DNA of 64,000 nucleotides. Origin: Geomonas azotofigens. Its GTDB lineage: Bacteria; Desulfobacterota; Desulfuromonadia; Geobacterales; Geobacteraceae. A program made the translations under genes and the position numbers. Below are positions 17,629-26,322 of this stretch, in pieces (the first letter of the stretch is position 1; the number at the start of each line of letters is the position of its first letter). A model generated the notes under the pieces. The model did not search any database. It was not told the origin of the DNA and worked only from the letters and a program-made list of their open reading frames with translations. Location of the stretch: contig NZ_JAHLME010000002.1 in the NCBI RefSeq assembly GCF_018919395.1, forward strand, positions 434,001 through 498,000, in the 5' to 3' direction.

Positions 17629-18522
17629 ATGCAGGAAATCGCGCTGTATGAAAATGACAAGACCGCTTTCAGGAAAGGGCTCGACTACTGTATCAGCTGG
17701 GGTAATGAGCATCAAGTCATCGCCGGCGTGGCAGAGATGGCTCTCGGAGCAGGTATTATCGCATGGGGCCTACAGAATGGTCTTGTCGACTTGGGCACCG
17801 ACATTGTCGGCAGCAAGTGGGCGGATGTAGGTGGTGTGGTGTCCGCTGGAGCAGGGGCAATCGGTGTCCCCGCAATCGCTGCAACCCTTTTGAAGTCGGT
17901 GTTTATTGGCGGTATTTCCGGAATATCAGGAGTCACCATGGTACCAGCTATTCCAGCCATACTGCTGGTAAGCGGCGGAGCTATGATATTCGGCGCGTGC
18001 GGGTATACCACTGCCGGAATTGCAGAGGACTTTTTCGGACCGGGCTTCAGTGACTATTTAGAAGGTGCCTCTGTAACCGCTGTTGGTTTGGCCCTTCTGA
18101 TCGACGGCGCAAGGCGCGTAGCAACAGACGATTCCGTCCTGGAAACCGCTTCTAGGCTTAAGGACGATGTCATTCAACTTGTTTCCGCTTCATCTGAGAT
18201 ACCACTGAAAACGTGGGAAGAGTTACAGGCAATTCTCAAAGAGATGTCAGACGCTCCTGAATCTCAGGTAATTTCTGGCACTGCAGGCATAACAGGTGCG
18301 GCAATTGGCGGGTGTTTAGCTACAGGAAGCGTCACTGTACTCGGGTCACATGGTCTAGGAGCAGTGGCACTTTCACTGGGATTGGTATCCGCTCCGGTGT
18401 GGCCCATAATTGCTGGTGGTGCTGCGGGCCTTGCAGTGGGTTATGGCGGCTGGAAAGCATTTACCTCGTACAAGAAAAAGAAAGCATGTCCCCAGATTGA
18501 GTCGCCCGTAATTTTGCTGTAA
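17629..18522 (+). CDS. Glycine-rich multi-helix membrane protein, unknown
   Basis: The 297-residue product has no cleavable signal. It shows about six hydrophobic stretches rich in Gly, Ala and Ser with small-xxx-small spacing (for example GAGAIGVPAIAATLL, GGAMIFGACGY, GGAAGLAVGYGG), interrupted by an amphipathic section around residues 165-220. It ends with a basic cluster (SYKKKKACP). Glycine-zipper helices like these occur in pore-forming and membrane-active proteins, but no family is recognised and such a role is only a possibility. AAGGAGG upstream fixes the start, and a strong terminator follows. Confidence 0.75.
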   Translation: MQEIALYENDKTAFRKGLDYCISWGNEHQVIAGVAEMALGAGIIAWGLQNGLVDLGTDIVGSKWADVGGVVSAGAGAIGVPAIAATLLKSVFIGGISGISGVTMVPAIPAILLVSGGAMIFGACGYTTAGIAEDFFGPGFSDYLEGASVTAVGLALLIDGARRVATDDSVLETASRLKDDVIQLVSASSEIPLKTWEELQAILKEMSDAPESQVISGTAGITGAAIGGCLATGSVTVLGSHGLGAVALSLGLVSAPVWPIIAGGAAGLAVGYGGWKAFTSYKKKKACPQIESPVILL

Positions 18523-18573
18523 TGCTTCTCTGCCCCCGCAAAACATGAATGAAAACGGCACCTGAAATGCCAA

Positions 18574-18606
18574 TGGGTTACAGTCGGAACGCTGTAACCC
18601 ATTTTT
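18574..18606 (+). terminator. Rho-independent terminator
   Basis: A perfect ten-base stem (TGGGTTACAG at 18574-18583 with CTGTAACCCA at 18592-18601), an eight-base loop and a following T5 run lie just after the 17629-18522 gene. Its convergent neighbour (18737-20908) may also use the stem from the other side. Confidence 0.9.
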
Positions 18607-18736
18607 ATGTAGGCAACTCTTCATACCGCGACCGCTACCTGAGGCCTAGGGAAAGTAGGTCGGCTGCCACAGCGGCACGGACAGTCGCATGGACGTGGGG
18701 CCTTGGTGCTCCAAGAGGCTCTGGCATAACGGCGAG

Positions 18737-20908
18737 CTAGGGACATGTGGGGCCACAGATTGTATAACCCTCTTCAGCATCATTAAATTCATCTTCACAT
18801 GGCCCCCCTCCGTTCCATGGTGCGCTGTTTTTGTCGGTAGCGCGCACACAGAGATCATGATTCAGGCATTCTTGGGTATAACGCTCTTGAATGTTCCAGG
18901 AGAAAATAGAGTCATTGCATCCCGGACCACAACGGCCTAGACAACCTGTGCTCTCTTCACCGACAACAACGGTCTCACTACAGACTCTATCCCCGTTTTT
19001 CAGATCTTCCTCTTTCGCACCAGGTTTACACTTAAATGTCTCAAGCTCTTTTTTTGATAACGTATAAGATCCAGTTACAAGTTGTCCTTTTTGGTCGCAA
19101 AGATTAGTGTATAAAGTTGGATCACATTGTGCTGCGTGATCTACTTTTACAGTGGCCACAGCATATCCTGTTCGAGAAACCCCAGTGCTTGTAGTTGCTT
19201 TTACTGTTGCAGTGTTTACCTGATCATATATTACTTTATATTTTATACATCTATAATGCCACTTTTCACCAGGGTCAAAGACGTTATCGCCAACGTGGTC
19301 AATTTCACTAAAATGATCGCACTGTTCATCTCGCACATCTACATTCGTAAAAGGCTCACCGCCAGTGTTTTCTATGAAAATGTCAAAATATGCGTCTCGT
19401 TTGCTGTTAATTTGGCTCTTTTGGGCAAAGTTGTTGATGGAGATGGAAGGGTGGTTTATTCCTACTCCGGAAACCTGCACAACCTTTGGGCTGCTTGACT
19501 CGTTAGACGATATTGTTATGTAACTGCTTAATGTTCCCAATATGGATGGTGTAAAACTAATTCCGAATGTGCAGAAGTCTCCTGGTGCTATAGTTGTATC
19601 AATTGAATTACATGGCTGCGGACCAGAGACGTTTAAAAGGAAATTTTGGGAATCCATTACTGTGATTTGTGAAATTTTTAAATCGTAATTCCCTGAATTT
19701 GACAATGATATTACTTGTGGCGAATTAGAGCGTGTGCCGTTTTCCTGTTCACCAAAGTTAATTGCACGTGGATTGATTTCTAACTTGCCTATAGAAATCC
19801 TCCCGCCACGCACCGGTCTCATAAAAATTAGTTGATCCTTGGCTCGGGCCATGACGCTGCCGGCTGAAGAAAACGAGTAAGCGTAATTAGTATAACCAGT
19901 TGTAACTACGGAGGTTGATGACCAGTATGTATCCCAGACGGGTGGAAAACCTTGACTTCTTAGCCATAAGCCTAGATTGGGTTGGCTCATGTCATTTAAA
20001 CTATCTAGTTCGTAGATGTTAGGCAGTCGCCAGTCACTATAACCCAAATAAATTTGTGCATTCAGTAATTTTACATAATCAATGGCGTTCTGCCAGGTCA
20101 TACGGTAATTCCAAGGATCTGCAACGTCTGGTGTTGAGGTTTTACTCCACATTAGCCCTGTTAGGTTGTCGGATATAGTTTGATCATTGACGGTAAAGCG
20201 AGGGTAGGGCCACGGTTCACCCATCTGCAGGTCTCCATCTTGCCCTGTGCCAGCACAGTCAGTAAGGCCCAGATTGTCGTAGCACGACGTTTGTCCTGTT
20301 TTTGGCAGCCTGATGGTGCCAGAGATTTCCGCGTTCGTACGAACTGGTAAAACAGAACGCAAAAGGGTCTTGCCAACGATCATATGCTGACCACTCATAT
20401 CCACTAGCCAAGCTGAAGCCGGATTATTAGCACTAGATGTAGATGACCACCAAGATCCATATTTGGTATTTAAAAATCCAAGGGTGCTGAGCCAGACGTC
20501 TCCTGAGCCTGAGCTTTGGAAGTTTGTTAAACTTCGCAATTCAACCACATTGGGCAACCGCCAATCGTTGTGACCTAGATATTTTTGATCATTGAGAGCT
20601 ATTACATAGTCAACGGCCTGCTGCCAGCTGAGTCCCGTTGCCACTTGTGCATTCCTACTCCAGATTAGACCGGTGAAGGTGTCTGTAATTGTGCCATCGC
20701 TATTAATGATAGTGCGAGGAAATGTCCAGGCGACCCCTGCCCGCAATTCTCCATCTTGGCCAGTACCAGTACAGTTAATTTCTGTCCCGAGGGAGTCATA
20801 ACATTTAGTTTGGCCAGTCTGAGGGAGCTGAATGCTGCCAGCAGGTGATGTGGTTGCAGCACACATTGTTATTGCAAGTGCTATCACAGTAGGTTTAATA
20901 CCAATCAT
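18737..20908 (-). CDS. Exported DUF1566 tandem protein with phospholipase-A2-like C-terminus
   Basis: The protein has 723 residues. A signal peptide (about 1-24) is followed by two Lcl/DUF1566 modules, each with TGLIWS or TGLMWS, a W-x-x-A-x-DYV helix and a DWRLPN motif (about 65-190 and 225-365). Next comes an HYDIN/choice-of-anchor-D beta-sandwich (about 375-475) and a DUF11-like domain (about 480-590). The last 70 residues are Cys-rich: GCLGRCGPGC, then YTQECLNHDLCV. The C-x-x-HD-x-C arrangement resembles the catalytic His-Asp helix of secreted phospholipase A2, with the preceding Gly/Cys loop in the Ca-binding position. Enzymatic function is inferred and needs a structural comparison. Confidence 0.78.
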   Translation of the reverse strand: MIGIKPTVIALAITMCAATTSPAGSIQLPQTGQTKCYDSLGTEINCTGTGQDGELRAGVAWTFPRTIINSDGTITDTFTGLIWSRNAQVATGLSWQQAVDYVIALNDQKYLGHNDWRLPNVVELRSLTNFQSSGSGDVWLSTLGFLNTKYGSWWSSTSSANNPASAWLVDMSGQHMIVGKTLLRSVLPVRTNAEISGTIRLPKTGQTSCYDNLGLTDCAGTGQDGDLQMGEPWPYPRFTVNDQTISDNLTGLMWSKTSTPDVADPWNYRMTWQNAIDYVKLLNAQIYLGYSDWRLPNIYELDSLNDMSQPNLGLWLRSQGFPPVWDTYWSSTSVVTTGYTNYAYSFSSAGSVMARAKDQLIFMRPVRGGRISIGKLEINPRAINFGEQENGTRSNSPQVISLSNSGNYDLKISQITVMDSQNFLLNVSGPQPCNSIDTTIAPGDFCTFGISFTPSILGTLSSYITISSNESSSPKVVQVSGVGINHPSISINNFAQKSQINSKRDAYFDIFIENTGGEPFTNVDVRDEQCDHFSEIDHVGDNVFDPGEKWHYRCIKYKVIYDQVNTATVKATTSTGVSRTGYAVATVKVDHAAQCDPTLYTNLCDQKGQLVTGSYTLSKKELETFKCKPGAKEEDLKNGDRVCSETVVVGEESTGCLGRCGPGCNDSIFSWNIQERYTQECLNHDLCVRATDKNSAPWNGGGPCEDEFNDAEEGYTICGPTCP

Positions 20909-21735
20909 TGCAGCCCTCCCAAAATATACTTTTTAATCACAAATTTTTAACGTAACTGCTTATGACCCGCTTTGCTTGGTTAGTGTAAAACGAAGATACG
21001 GTATCATATACCAGTAACTGCACTATAAAGTAAGATAAATTTCATTTTAATGAGGGCATTATTGACCGCATTGTGTGCCATAACTGCTTCTTGTTTGGCT
21101 TAAGTTCCTCGCTTGGGTTCCCCAAAATTCAACAGCAAAAAGCAGTGGTAAAAGGGGGAAGTCTCCCCCCCGCGGGAACCGCCAGGGCGAAAGCCCCCTG
21201 ACGTTTCCCGCTCCCCCCTCTGCGGGGAGGTCCCCGCAACGCCCCCGAAACCCAGCAGATGGGCCAATGCCGCCAGAAGGAGATCCCTTCTGGCCGCGTT
21301 ACCGGCCTCAGCCCGTTTCCGTGCCCCCGTCGTCTCTTCCGCCTTCGCTCCAGCTCCGCCGGTCTCCCGAAAACCGGCTTTCCTCACAACACCGTCTCCC
21401 CGCCAGCCGTTCAGGCAGGCCGACAGCCGGAAACCCACAAAAGCACCTGAAGGAGCGAACGCACGCGACCGCACCTTCAGGCCAACCTCTCCCCCCACAG
21501 CAAGAAATGGCATGCACGAGTTGAGAATTAAAGTATTCTAAATATACTCCTTGGGAGTATGCCGCAAAAGCCGATGGCTGAACAAGGGGGGGAGTGTCTT
21601 TGAATGCCATATATGAGGCTTCCCCTCTTAAAGGTCGCTGCTGCCCACCTCGCCCTTAACAGAATCCGACAGCGAAAATGTCGGCCGAGCAAACCGAGCG
21701 CGAACCGCCCTCAGCGAAAAACTCGGAGGCCAACC
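20909..21735. other. Long intergenic region with GC-rich block
   Basis: The first 200 bases after the 20908 start are AT-rich and should include that gene's promoter (note the small dyad GATACGGTATC near 20994). A GC-rich block at about 21110-21500 differs sharply from its surroundings and contains several short inverted repeats. Overlapping open frames on both strands there have no recognisable product. It could be a transfer origin, a decayed gene or regulatory DNA; I cannot decide between them. Confidence 0.35.
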
Positions 21736-22047
21736 ATGGACAGAGTAGTCAGGCGAAAACAGCTGCTGGAACTCATCGGCGTCAGCTCCACGACCCAGTG
21801 GCGTATGGAGCGAGCGGGGCAATTTCCTGCACGGGTAAGAATCGGAAAGGGCCTCGTAGGCTGGCACCTGGTGGAAGTTGAAAAATGGCTTGAGGATCGT
21901 GAAAGGGTTTTGAGGGGCGCACCAGAGGGGGGACCTGTACCAAAAGCCTCGGGAAGCATTGTGGGGAGTCAGCTGGGTGTCGACAGCACGCTTCCTCTTG
22001 CCCTTGGCCAGAATACCCGCCTGGACCCCGGAGGGTCAGATGAGTGA
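21736..22047 (+). CDS. AlpA/MerR-like helix-turn-helix regulator of the island
   Basis: The 103-residue protein begins with the AlpA-type pattern (RRKQLLELIGVSSTTQWRME, then FPARVRIGKGLVGWHLVEVEKWL), a winged helix-turn-helix that reads a target-choice start. AlpA proteins activate excisionase or integrase genes in prophages and islands. GGAGG at 21725-21729 fixes the ATG at 21736 and excludes a longer frame. The last 40 residues are low-complexity. The gene lies 95 bases from the tRNA-Arg target site, but no integrase gene is adjacent. Confidence 0.85.
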   Translation: MDRVVRRKQLLELIGVSSTTQWRMERAGQFPARVRIGKGLVGWHLVEVEKWLEDRERVLRGAPEGGPVPKASGSIVGSQLGVDSTLPLALGQNTRLDPGGSDE

Positions 22048-22055
22048 AACCGGAT

Positions 22056-22096
22056 AGTTCACCACCCTGGCGAAAAGTTCACTCAAAAGTTCACTC
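22056..22096. repeat. Short direct repeats next to the tRNA end
   Basis: AGTTCAC occurs at 22056, 22076 and 22088. The last two lie in a perfect tandem 12-mer, AAAAGTTCACTC (22073-22084 and 22085-22096). Such iterated sites beside a tRNA integration site can be arm sites for integrase or excisionase; that role is inferred from position only. Confidence 0.5.
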
Positions 22097-22103
22097 AAAC
22101 AAA

Positions 22104-22134
22104 AAAGGGTTACGGCTTAAAACCGTAACCCTTT
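22104..22134 (-). terminator. Rho-independent terminator downstream of tRNA-Arg
   Basis: A perfect twelve-base stem (22104-22115 with 22123-22134) and a seven-base loop are followed on the minus strand by a T6 run. It ends the leftward tRNA-Arg transcript and may also block rightward reading from the AlpA gene into the backbone. Confidence 0.9.
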
Positions 22135-22142
22135 ATTATTAT

Positions 22143-22219
22143 TGGCGTCCCCGAGACGATTCGAACGTCCGACCCCTTCCTTAGGAGGGAAGTGCTCTAT
22201 CCGGCTGAGCTACGGGGAC
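22143..22219 (-). tRNA. tRNA-Arg (anticodon CCT)
   Basis: The minus strand folds as a full cloverleaf of 77 bases. The acceptor stem is GTCCCCG/CGGGGAC, the D-arm is TAGCTCAGCCGGATAGAGCA, the anticodon stem is CTTCC/GGAAG with loop CTCCTAA (anticodon CCT), and the T-loop is TTCGAAT. The 3' CCA is encoded. Its 3' end faces the island, which fits use as the integration target. Confidence 0.96.
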
Positions 22220-22270
22220 AAGTCAGACGGACTTTATACAATACCACCGTCTGTTTGGCAAGAAGTTTTA

Positions 22271-22786
22271 TTAAAACTTCAACAGCGAGAACACCTTACC
22301 TTCGGGAAGCTTCTTGGCCCCTTCCAGGAACTCGAGCTCGGCCATGAAGCAGCACTCGACCAACTCGACGTCCATGCTTTTGATCATGTCGACGACGGCG
22401 GCCATGGTGCCGCCGGTGGCCAGGAGGTCGTCGGCGATCAGCACACGGTCACCCTTGTTGAAGGCGTCGGTGTGAATCTCGAGAGTATCGGTGCCGTACT
22501 CGAGATCGTAGGTCTTCTTGAAGGTGGTGGACGGAAGCTTGCCGGGCTTTCTCACCAGCACGATGCCGGCACCAAGTTTGTATGCGAGGGCGGCGCCGAT
22601 GATGAAACCACGCGCCTCGACCCCCACGACCTTGTCGATCTTCTGCCCGACGTAACGGTGGGACAAAAGGTCGACCATGCGCTGAAACGACTTGGCGTCC
22701 CCTAAAAGCGTGGTGATGTCTTTGAAGAGGATCCCCTTCTTGGGGAAATCGGGAATATTCCTGATGATGCTTTTAAGATCTTCCAT
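22271..22786 (-). CDS. apt: Adenine phosphoribosyltransferase
   Basis: Salvages adenine with PRPP to AMP in the cytoplasm. The 171-residue protein shows the Apt start ([19 protein letters not shown]), [21 protein letters not shown], and the PRPP loop [16 protein letters not shown] 22784-22786 is chosen as family-like, but a TTG six bases upstream (22790-22792) has better spacing from AAGGAG and cannot be excluded. It follows rpoS by only 17 bases, so it is probably the last gene of the surE-pcm-rpoS-apt transcript. Confidence 0.96.
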   Translation of the reverse strand: MEDLKSIIRNIPDFPKKGILFKDITTLLGDAKSFQRMVDLLSHRYVGQKIDKVVGVEARGFIIGAALAYKLGAGIVLVRKPGKLPSTTFKKTYDLEYGTDTLEIHTDAFNKGDRVLIADDLLATGGTMAAVVDMIKSMDVELVECCFMAELEFLEGAKKLPEGKVFSLLKF

Positions 22787-22803
22787 ATCCAACGGCCGCT
22801 CCT

Positions 22804-23793
22804 TTAATTACCAGTAGTTGCACTGCGCCCCATTATGTCGGTGGCTTCTACGATTTTTCTCAGTTTCTCAAGGGACTTCGCCTCGATCTGGCGAATCCTC
22901 TCCCGGGTCACGCCGAAACTGCGACCGATGGTGTCCAGCGTCTGCGGGTCCTTATCATCGAGACCGAAACGCAGCGTCAGGATCTTTTTCTCAGCGTCGG
23001 AGAGGGTCTCGAACCACTTGGAGACCAGCTCGTACTTGTTCAGGTCCTCCAGAAGCACGGCGGGCGAGATGGTCGAGGTATCCTCGATGGTATCGATGAG
23101 GAAGTAGTCGTTGTTCTCACCCATGGGGCGCTCGATGGAGTAGGTCTTCTTCAACAGCACCATGAGCCGGCGCACGTAGGTGACGTTCACCTCGAGGGCG
23201 TCGGCTACTTCCTTGACGCTCGGCTCCCGGTTCATCTTCTGCACCAACTCGCGGGTCACCCTGAGCATCTTGTTGATGTCGTCGGAGACGTGCACCGGCA
23301 GGCGGATGGTGCGCGACTGGTTCACCAGGGCGCGCTCGATGGACTGCCTGATCCACCAGGTGGCGTAGGTGGAGAAGCGGCACTCCTTGGAGAGCTTGAA
23401 ACGCTCCACCGCCTTTATCAGCCCCATGTTCCCCTCTTCGATCAGGTCGAGGAAGGGAAGGCCGCGGTTTATGTAGCGCTTGGCGATCTTGACCACCAGG
23501 CGCAGGTTGGAGACGATCATCCGGTCGCGCGCCGCCTTGTCGCCCAGGTCGATGCGCGCGGCGAGTTCCTTCTCCTCGTCGGCGGTCAAAAGCTTGGTCT
23601 TTTGGATCTCGCGCAGGTAGAGCTTGATGGCGTCGTCGAAGTGCTCCACGACGGCGGCCTTGATTTCTTCTTCCTCGACCTCGGCCTCTTCGACTTCTTC
23701 GACCTCCTCGAGTTCGAGTGAGTCCGGATCAGGGTCATGTTCGCCATCAAGAAAGAGAGGTTCCTTCTCCTCTAAAAGCTCTTCGTTTTCCAT
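22804..23793 (-). CDS. rpoS: RNA polymerase sigma factor RpoS (sigma-38 type)
   Basis: The 329-residue sigma-70-family factor has an acidic N-terminus (about 1-55, Glu-rich). Region 1.2 carries [10 protein letters not shown], region 2 carries [17 protein letters not shown] and [15 protein letters not shown], region 3 contains [11 protein letters not shown], and region 4.2 carries [19 protein letters not shown]. The length and the lack of a large region 1.1 fit RpoS over RpoD, as does the context (pcm and surE upstream, the classic stress/survival cluster). The start at 23793 follows AAAGGAG. It would direct stationary-phase and stress transcription. Confidence 0.93.
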   Translation of the reverse strand: MENEELLEEKEPLFLDGEHDPDPDSLELEEVEEVEEAEVEEEEIKAAVVEHFDDAIKLYLREIQKTKLLTADEEKELAARIDLGDKAARDRMIVSNLRLVVKIAKRYINRGLPFLDLIEEGNMGLIKAVERFKLSKECRFSTYATWWIRQSIERALVNQSRTIRLPVHVSDDINKMLRVTRELVQKMNREPSVKEVADALEVNVTYVRRLMVLLKKTYSIERPMGENNDYFLIDTIEDTSTISPAVLLEDLNKYELVSKWFETLSDAEKKILTLRFGLDDKDPQTLDTIGRSFGVTRERIRQIEAKSLEKLRKIVEATDIMGRSATTGN

Positions 23794-23841
23794 GCCAGAC
23801 TCCTTTGGCAAAGCCAGAGTGTTGTGACGCAACTTCTGCCG

Positions 23842-24486
23842 CTACTCGTCGTTCCAGCCGTTTTTGCCGATCAGCCTCACGAAACGGCAGTCATCCGCTT
23901 CCTCGCGGGAAACGGTGCCGTCCATCCCCTTCCGTATCACCAACAGTTTCTGGTCCACTCGGTCACCGACCGGGATGACCAGCCGCCCGCCGGGCGCCAA
24001 CTGCTCGACCAGGCACTCGGGAAGACCGGGAGCGCCGGCGGTGACCAGGATGGCGTCGAAGGGCGCCTCCTCGGGCCATCCCTCGGTGCCGTCCCCGATC
24101 TTCAGGTTCACGTTCAATAGCCTCAGGCTGTCCAGCGCCTTGCGCGCCTTCATGGCGAGAGGGCGAATCCTCTCGACGGTGCAGACCCGGTCGGCCAGGG
24201 AGGCCAGGACGGCGGCCTGGTACCCGGAACCGGTGCCCAGTTCCAACACCTTCTCCCGCCCGGTAAGGGCTAAGAGCTCGGTCATGCGCGCCACGATGTA
24301 GGGCTGCGATATGGTCTGTTTCTCTCCGATGGGGAGCGATCCGTCGCTGTAGGCCTGGGCGGCCATCGCCTCCTCGACGAATATGTGCCTGGGCAATTCG
24401 AGCATGGTGCTGATCACCCGCTGGTCCTTGATGCCGCGTTTCACCAGTTCGGCGACCATCCTCTTGCGTGCTACAGCTGAATTCAT
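23842..24486 (-). CDS. pcm: Protein-L-isoaspartate O-methyltransferase
   Basis: Repairs isoaspartyl residues in aged proteins with S-adenosylmethionine. The 214-residue protein contains the Pcm signature [16 protein letters not shown], the SAM motif [15 protein letters not shown], and the later [10 protein letters not shown] and GGRLVIPVG strands. It lies between surE and rpoS on the same strand, about 50-60 bases from each, as in other proteobacterial survival operons. Confidence 0.96.
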   Translation of the reverse strand: MNSAVARKRMVAELVKRGIKDQRVISTMLELPRHIFVEEAMAAQAYSDGSLPIGEKQTISQPYIVARMTELLALTGREKVLELGTGSGYQAAVLASLADRVCTVERIRPLAMKARKALDSLRLLNVNLKIGDGTEGWPEEAPFDAILVTAGAPGLPECLVEQLAPGGRLVIPVGDRVDQKLLVIRKGMDGTVSREEADDCRFVRLIGKNGWNDE

Positions 24487-24545
24487 TCCCCCCCCGATCT
24501 TTGGCAGCGGGGAAATATAACAAATGACGTGCTAAAAGTCCAGCA

Positions 24546-25292
24546 TCACGGCAGTTCCCACCCCTTCAGCTCACCGATGGCGGCGTGGTTGGTGAGGTCT
24601 ATGTGCAGGGGCGAGATGGAGATGTGACCGCGCGAGACGGCGTGGTAATCGGTGCCGGGAACGTCCTGGAAGCTGAGGTCCACGGTGCCGATCCAGTAGT
24701 AGTTCCTGCCCCTGGGATCGACCTTGTCAACGATGGTCCCCTCGTAGCTCCTCTTCCCCTGGCAGGTGATCTGCGCTGGGAGGAGCTTTTCAGCGGGAAG
24801 GTCGGGCACGTTCACGTTGAGATAGGTGTCACGGGGGAGGCCGCGACTTAAGACGCTTTGGGCCAGGTGCGCCGCGAAGGCGGCGGCGGAGTCGAAGTTC
24901 TCCCCGGTGCTGCGGGTGACCAGCGACACGGCGATGGCGGGAATCCCCATCAAGGTCGCCTCCAGGGCGGCCGCTACCGTGCCGGAGTAGGTGACGTCGT
25001 CGCCCAGGTTGGCGCCGCGGTTCACCCCGGAGATGACCAGGTCGGGGCGGAAGGAAAGGAGGCTGTGGATGCCGAGGTTGACGCAGTCGGTGGGTGTCCC
25101 CTCGACGGCGTAGATGTTGTCGGCGATGCGCGCGGCGCGCAGAGGATGGTGCAGCGTGAGCGCGTGGGAGACCGCGCTTTGCTCGCGGTCCGGCGCCACC
25201 ACGACCACTTCCGCCACCTGGGACACCCGCTTGATCAGGGCCGCCAGGCCGGGGGAATGGACACCGTCGTCGTTGGTAAGGAGAATCTTCAC
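24546..25292 (-). CDS. surE: 5'/3'-nucleotidase SurE
   Basis: The 248-residue metal-dependent phosphatase of nucleoside monophosphates begins ILLTNDDGVHSPGL (metal-binding Asp pair) and has a VVVAPDREQSAVSHALTL loop, VEGTPTDCV, and SGVNRGANLGDDVTYSGTVAAA with the conserved Asn. It is the first gene of the leftward survival cluster, upstream of pcm. Confidence 0.97.
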   Translation of the reverse strand: MKILLTNDDGVHSPGLAALIKRVSQVAEVVVVAPDREQSAVSHALTLHHPLRAARIADNIYAVEGTPTDCVNLGIHSLLSFRPDLVISGVNRGANLGDDVTYSGTVAAALEATLMGIPAIAVSLVTRSTGENFDSAAAFAAHLAQSVLSRGLPRDTYLNVNVPDLPAEKLLPAQITCQGKRSYEGTIVDKVDPRGRNYYWIGTVDLSFQDVPGTDYHAVSRGHISISPLHIDLTNHAAIGELKGWELP

Positions 25293-25406
25293 GGTAGGCC
25301 CCTCGCAGTCAGTTACAGCAGAACAGGTCCGGATGCGCGCCAGCCTTACCCCTCTCGCTTCGGCGGCGCGGAGACAAACTTTAGCACATTTTAATCATGA
25401 AGGGAA

Positions 25407-26144
25407 TCAGGCGCCCTTCTTCCCCTTGAACTCGGCGCAGGCCCAGTCGATCTGGGACAAAAGGCCGCGCAGCGAAGCCACCTCGCGCTCGTCCAGTTCG
25501 GCACGGGCGAAGATGCGCCGCATGGTACGCATCATGTGGTCAGGGTTCTGCGGGTTCAGGTAGCCGATCCGCAGGAAGGTCTTTTCCATGTGGCCGTACA
25601 TCGGTTCCAGCGAAGCCGAGCCGGCCAATTCCCGCGCGGCCTTGACCGGCGCGGGTGCGGCGCCCTTCAGGAACTCATAGCAGAAGATGAGCACGGCCTG
25701 GGACAGGTTCAGCGAGCCGAACTCGTCGGCGGTCTCGATGGTCGACTGCCAGCGGCAAAGCGCCACCTCGTCCGTGGTGAGCCCGCTGTCCTCGCGCCCG
25801 AAGACGAGGGCGAGGCGGCTGGTGGGTGCGCAACCGGCGAAGCGCTCCACGATCTCCGGAGGGGTCGAGATCTCGGCGCGGTACTTGCCGTGGCGTCTGG
25901 TGGTGGCCACCGAGTACTCGCTGTCGGCAATGGCCTCCTCCAGGGAGGTGAAGATGCGGGCGCTCTCCAGGAGGTCGCGCGCGGAGACGGCGAATTTGAT
26001 CGCGTCCAGGTGGTCCACCTGGCAGGGGTTGACCAGGCGCAGGTCGCGCAGCCCCATGTTCTTCATGGCCCGGCAGACCATCCCTATGTTGCCGGGGCTC
26101 TGGGTCCCGACCAAGACGATGGAAACTCTTTCCTTCAAATCCAT
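25407..26144 (-). CDS. TrmJ-like SPOUT RNA 2'-O-methyltransferase
   Basis: The 245-residue protein begins with the SPOUT pattern VSIVLVGTQSPGNIGMVCRAMKN. It continues with LALVFGREDSGLT and LNLSQAVLIFCYEF, the knotted SAM-binding elements of TrmH group 1 (TrmJ) enzymes that methylate position 32 of some tRNAs. ATG 26142-26144 is chosen because the conserved domain begins within six residues; the upstream extension of the frame is unlike the family. It lies about 115 bases upstream of surE. Confidence 0.92.
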   Translation of the reverse strand: MDLKERVSIVLVGTQSPGNIGMVCRAMKNMGLRDLRLVNPCQVDHLDAIKFAVSARDLLESARIFTSLEEAIADSEYSVATTRRHGKYRAEISTPPEIVERFAGCAPTSRLALVFGREDSGLTTDEVALCRWQSTIETADEFGSLNLSQAVLIFCYEFLKGAAPAPVKAARELAGSASLEPMYGHMEKTFLRIGYLNPQNPDHMMRTMRRIFARAELDEREVASLRGLLSQIDWACAEFKGKKGA

Positions 26145-26322
26145 GCAATGCCCTTCGTTGTAGCGGAATAAGCGGCCCGAAGCGTGGGCGCGGGCGGCAT
26201 TAGACCACAACCTAAGGCAATTGACAATTGACAATTGGCGTTTGACAACGAGAAGCGGTGACGAAAAGCAAAGGGACAGAGGCAAAAGGGACAGGCACCT
26301 GCGGAGCCAGTCCCCTTTTCTC
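26145..26322. repeat. Intergenic region with dispersed terminator-type repeat (26288-26316)
   Basis: A 29-base sequence (GGGACAGGCACC, then GCGGAGCCAGTCCCCT with one joining base) with GGGAC/GTCCC ends lies just after the DedA stop codon. The identical 29 bases recur at 56346-56374 just after the topA stop. The position at the 3' end of two minus-strand genes suggests a reused terminator or mRNA-end element. A nearby AATTGACAATTGACAATTGG run (26219-26238) is a separate short tandem. Confidence 0.7.

Larger units (their letters stand above)
1..22142. mobile_element. Integrative/conjugative-type island adjoining tRNA-Arg(CCU), left part outside window
   Basis: The region from the window start to the 3' end of tRNA-Arg carries a trb-type type IV secretion operon, an AlpA-like regulator and accessory genes of lower GC content than the backbone to its right, where housekeeping genes begin at once (apt, rpoS, pcm, surE). 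tRNA 3' ends are classical integrase targets. No integrase, relaxase or coupling-protein gene is visible, and the left boundary is not in view. The element could therefore be a full ICE continuing leftward or a decayed or composite island. The right boundary is inferred from gene content, not from a visible att duplication. Confidence 0.75.

Noticed and set aside
21100..21513. 137-codon minus-strand open frame in the GC-rich block
   Set aside because: Low-complexity Gly/Arg/Ala sequence overlapping frames on the other strand, without a recognisable product.
22271..26144. Backbone genes next to the tRNA as part of the island
   Set aside because: apt, rpoS, pcm and surE form a conserved chromosomal cluster with backbone GC content.
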